Positions 34,779-42,912 of a DNA stretch of 64,000 nucleotides are shown here, piece after piece. The position numbers and the translations under genes were made by a program. Origin of the DNA: Armatimonadetes bacterium UBA1398 (GTDB lineage: Bacteria > Armatimonadota > Zipacnadia > UBA1398); contig DBQI01000058.1 in NCBI GenBank assembly GCA_002305165.1, positions 46,307-110,306 of the forward strand, read 5' to 3'. The notes beneath the pieces were generated by a model. That model made no database searches and had not been told where the DNA came from. It worked only from the letters and a program-made list of their open reading frames with translations. Numbering within the stretch: the stretch's first letter is position 1; every line of letters begins with the position of its first letter.

Positions 34779-36151
34779 GCATCCCCCTCCTCGACGAGAT
34801 CGCGAACGAGGTTCTCGAGGGCTAGGCCGCGCGAGGCCTTGATCAGCACAATGTCCTCCGGCCCGACGGTGTTACGGAGCCATTCCAGAGTTGCCTCCTG
34901 GGTGCCCAAGTGCAGCGCCGTGATGGACCGATCCGCTTTGGAGGCGCCGCGAACGATGAGTTGGCCCAGGTCACCGACGCCAATCAGGGCATCGACACCC
35001 ATGCCTGCCGCGCGCGTTCCGAGGGCGATGTGCTCACTCTCCGCTATCGCCCCCAGCTCGAGCATATCACCCAGGACAGCGATGCGCCGCCCCGCGCAGG
35101 GCCGACCGATGAGCACATCGAGGGCCGCCTTCATGGAGTCTGGGGACGCGTTGTAGCAGTCGTCGATCACCTGGAAGCCCCTTGCCGCTCGCAACAGCCG
35201 CCCTCGGTGAGGCTCAGGTTCGAACCCCAGCAGTCCCTCCTCCACGTCACTGAGCGAAGCGCCCAGGGCCAGGACCGCGGCGGCGGCCGCGACAGCGTTC
35301 CGGCCATGGTGCTGGCCAGGCGCGGGCACCAGGACTTCCGTCGACTCGCCCGCGTAATGGATATAGAGGGCAGTGCCCGCGGACACCTGCCGCAGATCCG
35401 TTCCCCGGACGGCGGCGTCGCCCGACAGGCCGAACCTGAGCCGGCGCCCCGTTACCCCAGCCTCCAGGACCTGGGCGAAGGCATCATCCGCGGGAACACA
35501 GGCGATACCGTCCGGCCGAGTCTCCTCGTAGATCTCCCGCTTCGCTTCGGCGATGGCTTCGCGCGAGCCCAGGATCTCCATGTGAGAGAGACCGATGTTG
35601 GTCACCAGGGAGACGTGGGGCGGGACCATTTGGGCCAGTTCCCGAATCTGACCCTTGCCCCGCATCGCGAACTCGAGCACGAGCAAGCTGGCGTCGAAGT
35701 CCGCGTTGGCGATGGCGAGAGGCATACCAAGCTCGCTATTCAGGTTGCCCGGAGCGACGGCGGTAGCCCAGCGACGGGAGGCGATGAGGCCAGCCATGGA
35801 CTTGACCGAAGTCTTACCTACGCTCCCCGTGATGGCGACGACCATGGGATTCCACTCGGCGATGAGGCCTCGAGCCATCCGCGCTAGGGCGCCCTCGACG
35901 CTCGCCACACGGATCTGGGGCATTGCCACATCGACGGTCCGCTCCACCACCGCGCACGCGGCGCCGGCCGCCAGGGCCGCCGCGCAGTAGTTGTGCCCAT
36001 CGGCCCGGGCCCCCTTGATGGCGAAGAAGGCGTGTCCCGGCTCCAGTCGCCGGGTGTCGACCATCGCCCCGGAGACCAACTCGCCCGGACTGCCCGCTAC
36101 CAGGCTGCCACCGATCAGGCGTGCGAACTCACCCACCGCGCGCGGGGTCAT
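34772..36151 (-). CDS. murF: UDP-N-acetylmuramoyl-tripeptide--D-alanyl-D-alanine ligase
   Basis: 459 residues. Motifs: GHAFFAIKGARADGHNYCAAAL, the P-loop VAITGSVGKTSVKSMAG, LNSELGMPLAI, VLEFAMRGKGQI, VTNIGLSHMEILGSREAIA and IDDCYNASPDSMKAAL in the C-terminal domain. Completes the pentapeptide by adding D-Ala-D-Ala. ATG 36151 overlaps the murE stop as ATGA. D-Ala-D-Ala ligase itself is not in this window. Confidence 0.96.
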   Translation of the reverse strand: MTPRAVGEFARLIGGSLVAGSPGELVSGAMVDTRRLEPGHAFFAIKGARADGHNYCAAALAAGAACAVVERTVDVAMPQIRVASVEGALARMARGLIAEWNPMVVAITGSVGKTSVKSMAGLIASRRWATAVAPGNLNSELGMPLAIANADFDASLLVLEFAMRGKGQIRELAQMVPPHVSLVTNIGLSHMEILGSREAIAEAKREIYEETRPDGIACVPADDAFAQVLEAGVTGRRLRFGLSGDAAVRGTDLRQVSAGTALYIHYAGESTEVLVPAPGQHHGRNAVAAAAAVLALGASLSDVEEGLLGFEPEPHRGRLLRAARGFQVIDDCYNASPDSMKAALDVLIGRPCAGRRIAVLGDMLELGAIAESEHIALGTRAAGMGVDALIGVGDLGQLIVRGASKADRSITALHLGTQEATLEWLRNTVGPEDIVLIKASRGLALENLVRDLVEEGDAW

Positions 36152-37641
36152 GAGGGCTCGCCACCCCTGCAGGCGTCCAGCGCCTCACGGGCGACCTCCC
36201 GATCATCGAAGTGCACCCGCTGACCCCGGGCCTCCTGGTATGTCTCATGTCCCTTGCCCGCGATGACCACCACGTCGTCCGGCCGCGCCTCTGCGATGGC
36301 CTCGAAGATAGCGGCGCGCCGGTCGGCAATGCGGGTACAAGCCGCCCCAGCAAGACCCGGCGCGATCATGTCCAGGATGGCCTCAGGGTCCTCGCTGCGC
36401 GGGTTGTCCGAGGTAACGTAGGCCACGTCGGCGCCCTCGGCCACGGCGGCGCCCATCAGTGGCCGCTTGGTGCGGTCGCGGTCGCCGCCACAACCGAACA
36501 CGCAGAGGAGGCGTCCTGGGCAGAACTCGCGCACCGACTGCAGGACCGAACGCAGGCTATCCGGCGTGTGCGCGTAGTCCACGAGCACACGCGGTTCACT
36601 CCCCCGGCTGACCAACTCCAGACGCCCTGGCACGGCGCGCAGGTCCTCGAGTCCCCGCACGATGGCGTCGAGCGACTCGCCGCGGGCATGGGCCAGCGTC
36701 GCTGCCGCCAGGGCGTTCCATGCGGCGAACCGACCCAGCAGATGCAGGCGTACGGGAGATCGGTCGCCGTTGACCTCCAACTCCATGTTGGTTCCATGCA
36801 GGCTCAGGCGCACGTCGTGTGCTCTGACATCGGCCGGAGAGTCCATGGCGAAGGTGACGACCCGGCAATCGGCTCGACCCAACAACTGCCGGCCATAGGG
36901 GTCGTCTACGTTGACGCCTCCCACGCAGTCCTCGCGCTTGAAGAGTGCGCGAGTGAACAGCCGCGCTTTGGACTCGAAGTAGGCCTCTATCGAGCCATGC
37001 CAATCCAGATGGTCCTGCGTTAGGTTCGTGAAGAGGAGCCCCGCGAACTCGCACCCCTCGATCCGCCCCCAGTCCACGGCATGGGAGGAGACCTCCATCG
37101 CCACCTGCTGGGCGCCCCGGTCCACCATGTGCCGGAGCCACTTTTGGATGACAGTGGCCTCAGGGGTGGTCCGTCCCGCCTCGAGGCTTCGGCCGGAGGG
37201 ATCGCGGATCTCGAGGGTCGTGAACAAGCCCGAGGCCCTCCCCGCCGCTCTCGCGATGCTGTCCAGGAAGTAGCAGGTTGAGGTCTTGCCGTTCGTGCCT
37301 GTTACCCCGAGCAGGTCCACCGATCCGGCCGGCCGGTCGTAGACCAGGGTCGCAACCGTGGCCATGACTGAGCGAGCGTGATCGACGGCTAGAGCAGGCA
37401 TGTCCGGGGGAACGCGGCTGAGGTTCCCCACTCCTTCAACGAGCGCCCCCGACGCCCCCCTGGCGAGGGCCTCTGCCAGGAAGTCGTGCCCATCCCACCG
37501 CTCGCCCTTCAGGGCGATGTAGAGGTCGTCAGGCTCAACCTCCCTGCTATCGTGGCAGGCGCCGCTGAGCGGCCTCTCCAGTTCGCCGCGAGAGCCCAGG
37601 ACATGCTTCTCCAGATGATACGAGAGTTGGCTCAGTGTCAT
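36148..37641 (-). CDS. murE: UDP-N-acetylmuramoyl-tripeptide synthetase MurE (probably meso-diaminopimelate-adding)
   Basis: 497 residues. Motifs: DLYIALKGERWDGHDFLAEA, the P-loop GVTGTNGKTSTCYFLDSI, AMEVSSHAVDWGRIEG, FTNLTQDHLDWHGSIEAY, and VDYAHTPDSLRSVL. The substrate-selecting segment reads YVTSDNPRSEDP; the DNPR form is the one associated with meso-diaminopimelate, rather than DDNPA-type variants for lysine, so the peptidoglycan is predicted to be DAP-type. It overlaps murF and ftsI by four bases on each side. Confidence 0.96.
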   Translation of the reverse strand: MTLSQLSYHLEKHVLGSRGELERPLSGACHDSREVEPDDLYIALKGERWDGHDFLAEALARGASGALVEGVGNLSRVPPDMPALAVDHARSVMATVATLVYDRPAGSVDLLGVTGTNGKTSTCYFLDSIARAAGRASGLFTTLEIRDPSGRSLEAGRTTPEATVIQKWLRHMVDRGAQQVAMEVSSHAVDWGRIEGCEFAGLLFTNLTQDHLDWHGSIEAYFESKARLFTRALFKREDCVGGVNVDDPYGRQLLGRADCRVVTFAMDSPADVRAHDVRLSLHGTNMELEVNGDRSPVRLHLLGRFAAWNALAAATLAHARGESLDAIVRGLEDLRAVPGRLELVSRGSEPRVLVDYAHTPDSLRSVLQSVREFCPGRLLCVFGCGGDRDRTKRPLMGAAVAEGADVAYVTSDNPRSEDPEAILDMIAPGLAGAACTRIADRRAAIFEAIAEARPDDVVVIAGKGHETYQEARGQRVHFDDREVAREALDACRGGEPS

Positions 37642-39383
37642 TCCGCTGAGGTCGCCTCCTCGATGGGCTTGTCCGGCTTCTCGACAGGCAGGTTCAGATC
37701 GGTGATGAGGCTCTGGGCGATGTCGCGGAAGATGGGAGCCGCGAGGGTCCCTCCATAGGCATCGGCGCCGGCCTTATCGAGCACGACAACAGCGGCGTAG
37801 CGAGGAGCCTCGGCAGGGAAGATCCCGGCGAAGGAGACCACGTAGGTGTCGGGGAGGTAGACACCATTGGCGACGACCTGAGCCGTGCCCGTCTTCCCTG
37901 CGACCGTGCAGCCGGGGACCTTGGCCCGGTATCCCGTGCCATCCTCATCCTCGACCACGTGGGTGAGCATGGAGACGATCTGGTCGGCGACGTGCTTCGG
38001 ATAGATCTGGCCGAGCACTGTGGGCGGGAACTCCTTGGTGCGCCCCTGGGCGTCGACGGCAGCAGCGACGAAACGTGGCCGCATGAGTGTCCCGCCGTTG
38101 GCCAAGGCCGCGTACGCGGACACGAGATGAAGAGGGGTAATGCTGACGCCCTGCCCGAAGCTCGCCGTGGCGCACCACGCACTGTCTCTAGTCTCTGGCA
38201 GTGGGTGACACTGGGCGGTTATCTCTCGCGTCGCGAGCTTCGTAAAGTGCAGGCGCTCGAACAGCCGAGTGAGGGCGTCTCTCCCCGCCGCCAACCCGAC
38301 TTGTGCCACGCCCACGTTGCAGGAGTACTTGAGGACTCCTGCGAGGTCCTGCCATCCGTGGCCGCCGCTCGGCTGATGGCAGCCAACCTCCCAGACGCCA
38401 ACAGGCATGGAGCCACCGCAGTAGAAGCTCTGAGACGCCGTTACGTACCCCTCCGCAAGAGCCATGGCCGCCACGAGCGGCTTCATGGTCGATCCTGGCT
38501 CGTAGGTCCAGAAGCTGAATCGCGGGGTCCACACTTCCTCGGGCACGCTCAAGTAGTCGCTGGGGTTGTAGGTGGGGTAATCACAGGCCGCTAGCACATC
38601 GCCGTTACGCACGTCCATTACGATAACGCATCCAGCCTCAGCCCCAACGGCTTCGACGCCCTCGGCGAGCTCGCGCTCACACGCCTCCTGCACTCGGACG
38701 TCGAGGGTCAGTCGGAGCGACGCGCCGTCCTGTGGCGGGGTAAGGGTAGTAGTCCGATGGGGGATAGGCCAGCCTGTGACGTCGCGTTCCCCCTCCGCGA
38801 CTCCATCCTTGCCGTGCAGACGCTCCTCGAAGGACGCTTCAAGCCCCGAGAGCCCATTGTGGTCGATGCCCGTGAAACCCAGGAGGTCCGCAGCCAGGGT
38901 TCCCTTCGGGTAGACGCGGCGCACCGCTGGCTGGATGCCTATGGCCTGGGGCTCCTTCTTCACCACCTCGAGGATGCGGGGCTTCAGCGTGGCGTCGGCC
39001 TGCCTGTCAACGTACATGAACGACTCAGAGCACTGGCGGATGCGACGCTCGATGCTGTCAGCGGGGATGCCCAGGATCTCACCCAAGCTCTCGGCGGTGC
39101 GGTGCACATCCTGAAGTCGGGGCGGGTGCACGTAGACCGCTATGGCTGGCCGATCTACCGCCAACTCGCGGCCCAGGCGGTCAGTGATCGTCCCTCGGCG
39201 CGCGGCTAAGTCTATCGTGTCCTGCGTGATGTCGTGGCTGCGTTTCTTGTAGTACTCGTGCTGGAATCCCTGGATCCAGATGAGCCGAGTGATGATGAAT
39301 GCCAGGCAGAGGAAGAGCCCCATCCTGACCAACCGTGTGCGCTGAGCCGAACCATGCCATATCGTCGGCCCCTCAGTCGCCAT
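37638..39383 (-). CDS. ftsI: Penicillin-binding protein 2 / FtsI septal transpeptidase
   Basis: 581 residues. One N-terminal transmembrane helix (about 18-40, VRMGLFLCLAFIITRLIWI), a dimerisation domain with RRGTITDRLGRELAVD, then a transpeptidase domain with active-site motifs STMK (in YEPGSTMKPLV), SCN (in KYSCNVG) and KTG (in VAGKTGTAQ). No PASTA domain. Cross-links septal peptidoglycan with FtsW. ATG 39383 lies 10 bases inside the end of ftsL and the stop overlaps murE as ATGA. The position between ftsL and murE supports FtsI over an elongation-type PBP2. Confidence 0.95.
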   Translation of the reverse strand: MATEGPTIWHGSAQRTRLVRMGLFLCLAFIITRLIWIQGFQHEYYKKRSHDITQDTIDLAARRGTITDRLGRELAVDRPAIAVYVHPPRLQDVHRTAESLGEILGIPADSIERRIRQCSESFMYVDRQADATLKPRILEVVKKEPQAIGIQPAVRRVYPKGTLAADLLGFTGIDHNGLSGLEASFEERLHGKDGVAEGERDVTGWPIPHRTTTLTPPQDGASLRLTLDVRVQEACERELAEGVEAVGAEAGCVIVMDVRNGDVLAACDYPTYNPSDYLSVPEEVWTPRFSFWTYEPGSTMKPLVAAMALAEGYVTASQSFYCGGSMPVGVWEVGCHQPSGGHGWQDLAGVLKYSCNVGVAQVGLAAGRDALTRLFERLHFTKLATREITAQCHPLPETRDSAWCATASFGQGVSITPLHLVSAYAALANGGTLMRPRFVAAAVDAQGRTKEFPPTVLGQIYPKHVADQIVSMLTHVVEDEDGTGYRAKVPGCTVAGKTGTAQVVANGVYLPDTYVVSFAGIFPAEAPRYAAVVVLDKAGADAYGGTLAAPIFRDIAQSLITDLNLPVEKPDKPIEEATSAE

Positions 39384-39834
39384 GGGGCGGGACCTCCTCC
39401 ACTCCCACCCATGCTTTGGCGGCTCCCCAAGCCTCGGCTATCTTCTCCGTCCAGGTTGACTCCTGCGCGACCTCCACGACTTCCTGAGCGGGCTTGACGT
39501 TGGCTGACACGACCACTACCTGCGTCGCGTCGTACTGAATGAGTCCCATCTCCTCCGCCGCAGCACATACACGCTCCGCAGCCGTCGCCTCGGAGAGGGC
39601 TACGCGGAGCTCGCTTGCTCGCTCGGCCTGGGCGATCTTCTCCCGCTTGAGCCGGGTTGCGTCGTACTCCCACGCGGTGAGGTTCGCGTGGACGGCTACG
39701 TACGCCAAGATGGGCGACGTGAGCACGGCAACGCCCAGAACGGCCACGATCATCGCGCGCAGCGAACTCGCGCCATCGATGTGGCGACTTGGCCCGGCGG
39801 GGCGCGATCGGGCGTAGACGTCATACGTCGCCAT
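39373..39834 (-). CDS. ftsL: FtsL-like cell division protein
   Basis: 153 residues from ATG 39834 (the frame is open to 39888 inside rsmH). A 25-residue polar head, one transmembrane helix (about 27-48, MIVAVLGVAVLTSPILAYVAV) and a coiled coil (about 50-95, TRLKREKIAQAERASELRVA). The C-terminal 55 residues include a Trp-rich amphipathic stretch (AEAWGAAKAWVGV). FtsL sequences are poorly conserved, so the call rests on size, topology and place between rsmH and ftsI. GAGGAG lies about 12 bases before the start, inside the rsmH 3' end. Confidence 0.8.
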   Translation of the reverse strand: MATYDVYARSRPAGPSRHIDGASSLRAMIVAVLGVAVLTSPILAYVAVHANLTAWEYDATRLKREKIAQAERASELRVALSEATAAERVCAAAEEMGLIQYDATQVVVVSANVKPAQEVVEVAQESTWTEKIAEAWGAAKAWVGVEEVPPHGD

Positions 39835-40777
39835 GTTCGTCACACTCCTCCAGCCGCTCACCGGCGCGCATGCGGCACGACCGAGCACGCGGGTTGGCCT
39901 GGATCTCCTCCGTCGATGGGCGGAGGGGCTTGCGGAGCAACGGCCTCAACGTGGGCCGACACCCGCACACGCAGATGGGGATGTCAGCGGGACACGTGCA
40001 CCCGCGAGCCTGCGCTGCCATGAACTGCTTCACGATCCGGTCTTCCCCTGAGTGGTAAGCGAGGACCACAAGTCGGCCGGCGGGCCGCAGTACCGCCAAG
40101 GCTCCGCGAAGACCCGCCTCCAGAACCTCTAACTCACGGTTTACGTAGATGCGGAGCGCCATGAAGGTGCGAGTCGCCGGATCCAGCCCGTCACGAGACC
40201 CGGGCACCACCGAGCGAACTATCTCCGCCAGCCGGCTAGTCGTCCGTATGGGCGCCTTGTGCCGCGCGCTCACAATGGCTCTCGCCACGCGGCGCGCGTA
40301 CCGCTCGTCCCCGTAGGTACGGATCGCGGCGGCTAACTCCTCCTCGTCTAGCTCGGCCAGTACGCGTGCGGCGTCCAGCCCCGTTGAGAAGTCCAGCCGC
40401 ATGTCCAGCGGCTCATCGCCCTGGAAGCTGAAGCCTCGCCCCGATTCGGGATCGAGCTGCATCGATGAGACGCCGAGGTCCATCAGGACCCCGTGTACCC
40501 CGCCTAGCACAAGGTCGCCAACGACCTGAGCGATCTGGCCGAAGTCCGCGTGGATGATCGTGAGCCACGGATAGAGGGGACCCAGATCGTGTCGTGCCAC
40601 CTCAACGGCGGCGGGGTCCTTGTCGAGGGCGATGACCCGGCCCTCCTCCCGCACCGCCTCGCACAGGGCCCGCGTGTGACCGCCTCCGCCCATGGTGGCA
40701 TCCACGAACACGCCCCCCCGATGGACACCGAGAAGCCCCATGGCCTCACACAGCATGACGGGGATATGTGCTGCCAT
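39821..40777 (-). CDS. rsmH: 16S rRNA (cytosine(1402)-N(4))-methyltransferase
   Basis: 318 residues. Motifs: HIPVMLCEAMGLLG, the SAM-binding loop VDATMGGGGHTRALCEA, GVHGVLMDLGVSSMQLD, GFSFQGDEPLDMRLD and VVLAYHSGEDRIVKQF. Methylates C1402 of 16S rRNA in the decoding site. Lies 9 bases after mraZ and overlaps ftsL by 14 bases. The C-terminal PLLRKPLRPSTEEIQANPRA matches the usual ending (KPLxPxxxExxxNPR). Confidence 0.97.
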   Translation of the reverse strand: MAAHIPVMLCEAMGLLGVHRGGVFVDATMGGGGHTRALCEAVREEGRVIALDKDPAAVEVARHDLGPLYPWLTIIHADFGQIAQVVGDLVLGGVHGVLMDLGVSSMQLDPESGRGFSFQGDEPLDMRLDFSTGLDAARVLAELDEEELAAAIRTYGDERYARRVARAIVSARHKAPIRTTSRLAEIVRSVVPGSRDGLDPATRTFMALRIYVNRELEVLEAGLRGALAVLRPAGRLVVLAYHSGEDRIVKQFMAAQARGCTCPADIPICVCGCRPTLRPLLRKPLRPSTEEIQANPRARSCRMRAGERLEECDEHGDV

Positions 40778-40786
40778 CGGCGCCTC

Positions 40787-41215
40787 CTACAGCCGGTTCC
40801 CGATGGTCTGTCTCCACTCGGGAGTCAGCTTGCGGGACCGGGCGGAGCGGTAGGTCTCAGGGTCCCAGATCTCCAGCTTGTCCAGGACACCCACCACCAG
40901 CACCTCGCGGCCGAGCCCGCAGTCTTCGCGCAACCGCTCGCTCATCAGTACCCGCCCTTGGGCGTCAATAGGCCGCTCTTCCGTAGCCTCGCCCATGGCC
41001 CGCCGGAGCCAGCGGCTCTCCTCATCGAACTGCCGGGTGTCGAGGATCGCCGTCTCCAGGACCTGCCAGCTCTCTTGGCTGTAGACCAGAACGCAGGGAT
41101 CGACGCCCATCGTCAACACAACGGTTTCTCCAAGCGCCGGACGAACCAGCGCGGGGAGCGTGAGTCGCCCCTTCTGGTCCATCCTGGTCTCATAGGTGCC
41201 GGCGAGTCTGGCCAC
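40787..41215 (-). CDS. mraZ: Transcriptional regulator MraZ
   Basis: 142 residues from GTG 41215, giving the normal MraZ length. The frame stays open to 41356, but that extension is not family-like and would cover the operator. Two SpoVT/AbrB-type halves: GTYETRMDQKGRLTLPALVR (first) and ERPIDAQGRVLMSERLRE (second), both with the conserved DxxGR core. MraZ forms a ring and represses the dcw cluster by binding repeated GTGGG boxes upstream; three GTGGGG copies lie just before this gene. A GGGGG run sits about 7 bases before the start. Confidence 0.95.
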   Translation of the reverse strand: MARLAGTYETRMDQKGRLTLPALVRPALGETVVLTMGVDPCVLVYSQESWQVLETAILDTRQFDEESRWLRRAMGEATEERPIDAQGRVLMSERLREDCGLGREVLVVGVLDKLEIWDPETYRSARSRKLTPEWRQTIGNRL

Positions 41216-41224
41216 GCGTTTCCC

Positions 41225-41261
41225 CCACAATGTGGGCTCTATTCCCCACTCTGCCCCACTT
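41225..41261 (-). promoter_or_regulatory. MraZ operator: three GTGGGG boxes upstream of mraZ
   Basis: On the minus strand GTGGGG occurs at 41256-41261, 41246-41251 and 41225-41230, spaced 10 and 21 bases apart, that is at whole helical turns. This is the arrangement recognised by the MraZ ring in studied bacteria. The box nearest the gene doubles as the ribosome-binding region. A possible -10 (TATGCT) lies just upstream at about 41275-41280, so bound MraZ would block transcription. Confidence 0.75.
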
Positions 41262-41462
41262 TCCTGCACATGGTAGCATAACCACGGCAGAAGCCAAGTG
41301 GTTCCCTCGGAGTCCTTGTTGGGACGACCGAGATCACGCCGTCGGAGGCAGGACAAACGGCGCGTCGATGGTAAGTACAGAGGGGTTTGTGGGCTCGGGC
41401 CCTGTGGTCTGAGCTGTTTGTGCTGCTACACGCACTGCTCCAGATGGAAGGTTGGTGCCCAG

Positions 41463-41807
41463 TTGCCGGGTACAGATCCGTTTCGGGACATCGAGAGCGC
41501 GCCGGTGTCCGTCGATGGCGCGGAATCTCGGTCGGCTGTGGTCGACTGGAGAGTGCTGCTTCTTCTGCTGCTGGTCTTCTGCTGCATTCTCTTCTCCTGG
41601 ATGAACTGGGAGTCCGAGGTCACCCTCCGGCTGCTGTTCTGCGGCGATGTGTCGATGAGCGTGATGGTGGCGATCCTCTTGAGCCTCGCGACCGGTTCGG
41701 TCGTTACACTCCTCGTGGAGGCGGGCTACCGCCGCTGGAGGCGCGAGCGCCGAGATCTCGAGGAGCGGGCGGCGCAGAACGATGCGGTGCGCGAGGGGAG
41801 CGAGTGA
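41463..41807 (+). CDS. LapA/DUF1049-like two-span membrane protein
   Basis: About 114 residues from TTG 41463, preceded by GGAAGGTTGGTG. The first 30 residues are polar, then comes a hydrophobic span (VLLLLLLVFCCILFSWMNW), the LapA-like linker NWESEVTLRLLFCGDVSM, a second span (VMVAILLSLATGSVVTLLVE) and a basic, charged C-terminal helix (RRWRRERRDLEERA). This hairpin topology with an N-x-x-x-V motif between spans matches lipopolysaccharide-assembly protein A (DUF1049); members are involved in envelope assembly. The start is uncertain because the frame is open to 41298. It lies 2 bases before the lipoprotein gene and divergent from mraZ. Confidence 0.65.
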   Translation: MPGTDPFRDIESAPVSVDGAESRSAVVDWRVLLLLLLVFCCILFSWMNWESEVTLRLLFCGDVSMSVMVAILLSLATGSVVTLLVEAGYRRWRRERRDLEERAAQNDAVREGSE

Positions 41808-41809
41808 CG

Positions 41810-42844
41810 ATGAGCAGGACGAGCCAGGACAACCTCTCGTTGCCGACGCGCCTCCGGCTTGCCCTGGTGGCGCTGTGCGCGCTTGTGTTCGCCAGTCTGC
41901 TCTCGGGTTGTATCGATATGACGACCCGGGTGTACGCCGATGGGCGCATCAAGCGGGAGTTCGTCATCCGGGTTACCGAGGGCCGCGAGTCGGGTGCGCG
42001 GGTCTACCTCAAGGAGACCTTTCCCCGCACGGCGGGATGGGCCCTGAAGGAGGTCCAGCGGGGCAGCGAGGTCTGGTTCATCGCGACCAGCCGGCCTGTG
42101 GACCCGGAGGAAGACCCATGGGGCGGCCGCGCAAGCCTGACCGTAGCTTCAGAGAGTCAGCTCTACACCTCCCTGGTCTATACGGAGACACTGACGGACA
42201 AGCTTCTGTTCCGCAGCGATGAGGAGCGGGCCGGCTTCGACCACCTGAGCATAACCTACTCCATCGAGATGCCCGGCCAGATCGATGAAGAGAGCGAACC
42301 GCCCAGCCTCCGGCCACTGGAGCGCTATCTGCCGACGGTCAGCCAGGCGCCGGGCGATGACGAGGGTGCGGAGGCGACCGTCGCCCCGCAGCCGAGCTTT
42401 CAGATAAAGCAGCGGATCGACGGTTCCCGCGTCACCTGGGATCTCCCCCTCGCCGCCCTGGCGCCCCACGGGATCCAGGTCACGGTGAAGGCGACCCGGC
42501 TGAACCGAGCCAAGGCCTCGCTCTGGAGCATCGTCGGTGTCGTCGCACTGATCCTGCTCTACTTCATTGTAGTGCGACTGCTCGTGTGGCGTCGTGTGCG
42601 GGCCGAACGAGCCGCCGAACTGAGGGAGTTGGAGGAGGAAGAGGCCTGGGACGAGGATGACGGCGATGAGGACACCGGCGGGGCTGAACCAGGGGATGCC
42701 CCGAAGCGTGCCTGGTGGCCCTTCGGCCGAGGATCCACGGAGCCCGAGGGTGAGTCCGCCGATGACGAGGACGCCGCCGAGGGTGAGGCTGCCGAACTCG
42801 ATGGCACGGACGGGGAGCCAGACGCGAAGAAGGATGACCCGTAG
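41810..42844 (+). CDS. Membrane-anchored lipoprotein with acidic C-terminus, function unknown
   Basis: 344 residues. The N-terminus has a hydrophobic stretch ending in the lipobox LLSGC (Cys at about 34), so it is probably a lipoprotein. A beta-rich extracytoplasmic domain follows (TTRVYADGRIKREFVIRV), resembling DUF3153-type lipoproteins that also start with the LxGC-xDxxxxVxxDGSG pattern. A second hydrophobic segment at about 225-248 (SLWSIVGVVALILLYFIVV) and a very acidic Glu/Asp-rich tail of 95 residues complete it. Both a lipid anchor and a C-terminal span in one protein is notable. ATG 41810 lies 2 bases after the LapA-like stop, so both genes are co-translated. Confidence 0.75.
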   Translation: MSRTSQDNLSLPTRLRLALVALCALVFASLLSGCIDMTTRVYADGRIKREFVIRVTEGRESGARVYLKETFPRTAGWALKEVQRGSEVWFIATSRPVDPEEDPWGGRASLTVASESQLYTSLVYTETLTDKLLFRSDEERAGFDHLSITYSIEMPGQIDEESEPPSLRPLERYLPTVSQAPGDDEGAEATVAPQPSFQIKQRIDGSRVTWDLPLAALAPHGIQVTVKATRLNRAKASLWSIVGVVALILLYFIVVRLLVWRRVRAERAAELRELEEEEAWDEDDGDEDTGGAEPGDAPKRAWWPFGRGSTEPEGESADDEDAAEGEAAELDGTDGEPDAKKDDP

Positions 42845-42866
42845 CTAGGCGAGCAGAGCACATTCA

Positions 42867-42898
42867 GGGGCCGCGTGTGAGTGGATCCACGCGGCCCC
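42867..42898. terminator. Bidirectional terminator-type hairpin between convergent genes
   Basis: GGGGCCGCGTG (42867-42877) is perfectly complementary to CACGCGGCCCC (42888-42898), an 11-bp stem with a 10-base loop, in the 68-base gap between the lipoprotein gene and the convergent FGGY kinase. There is no T-tract, so Rho-independent termination would rely on stem strength. Confidence 0.6.
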
Positions 42899-42912
42899 GC
42901 TATGTACGGCTC

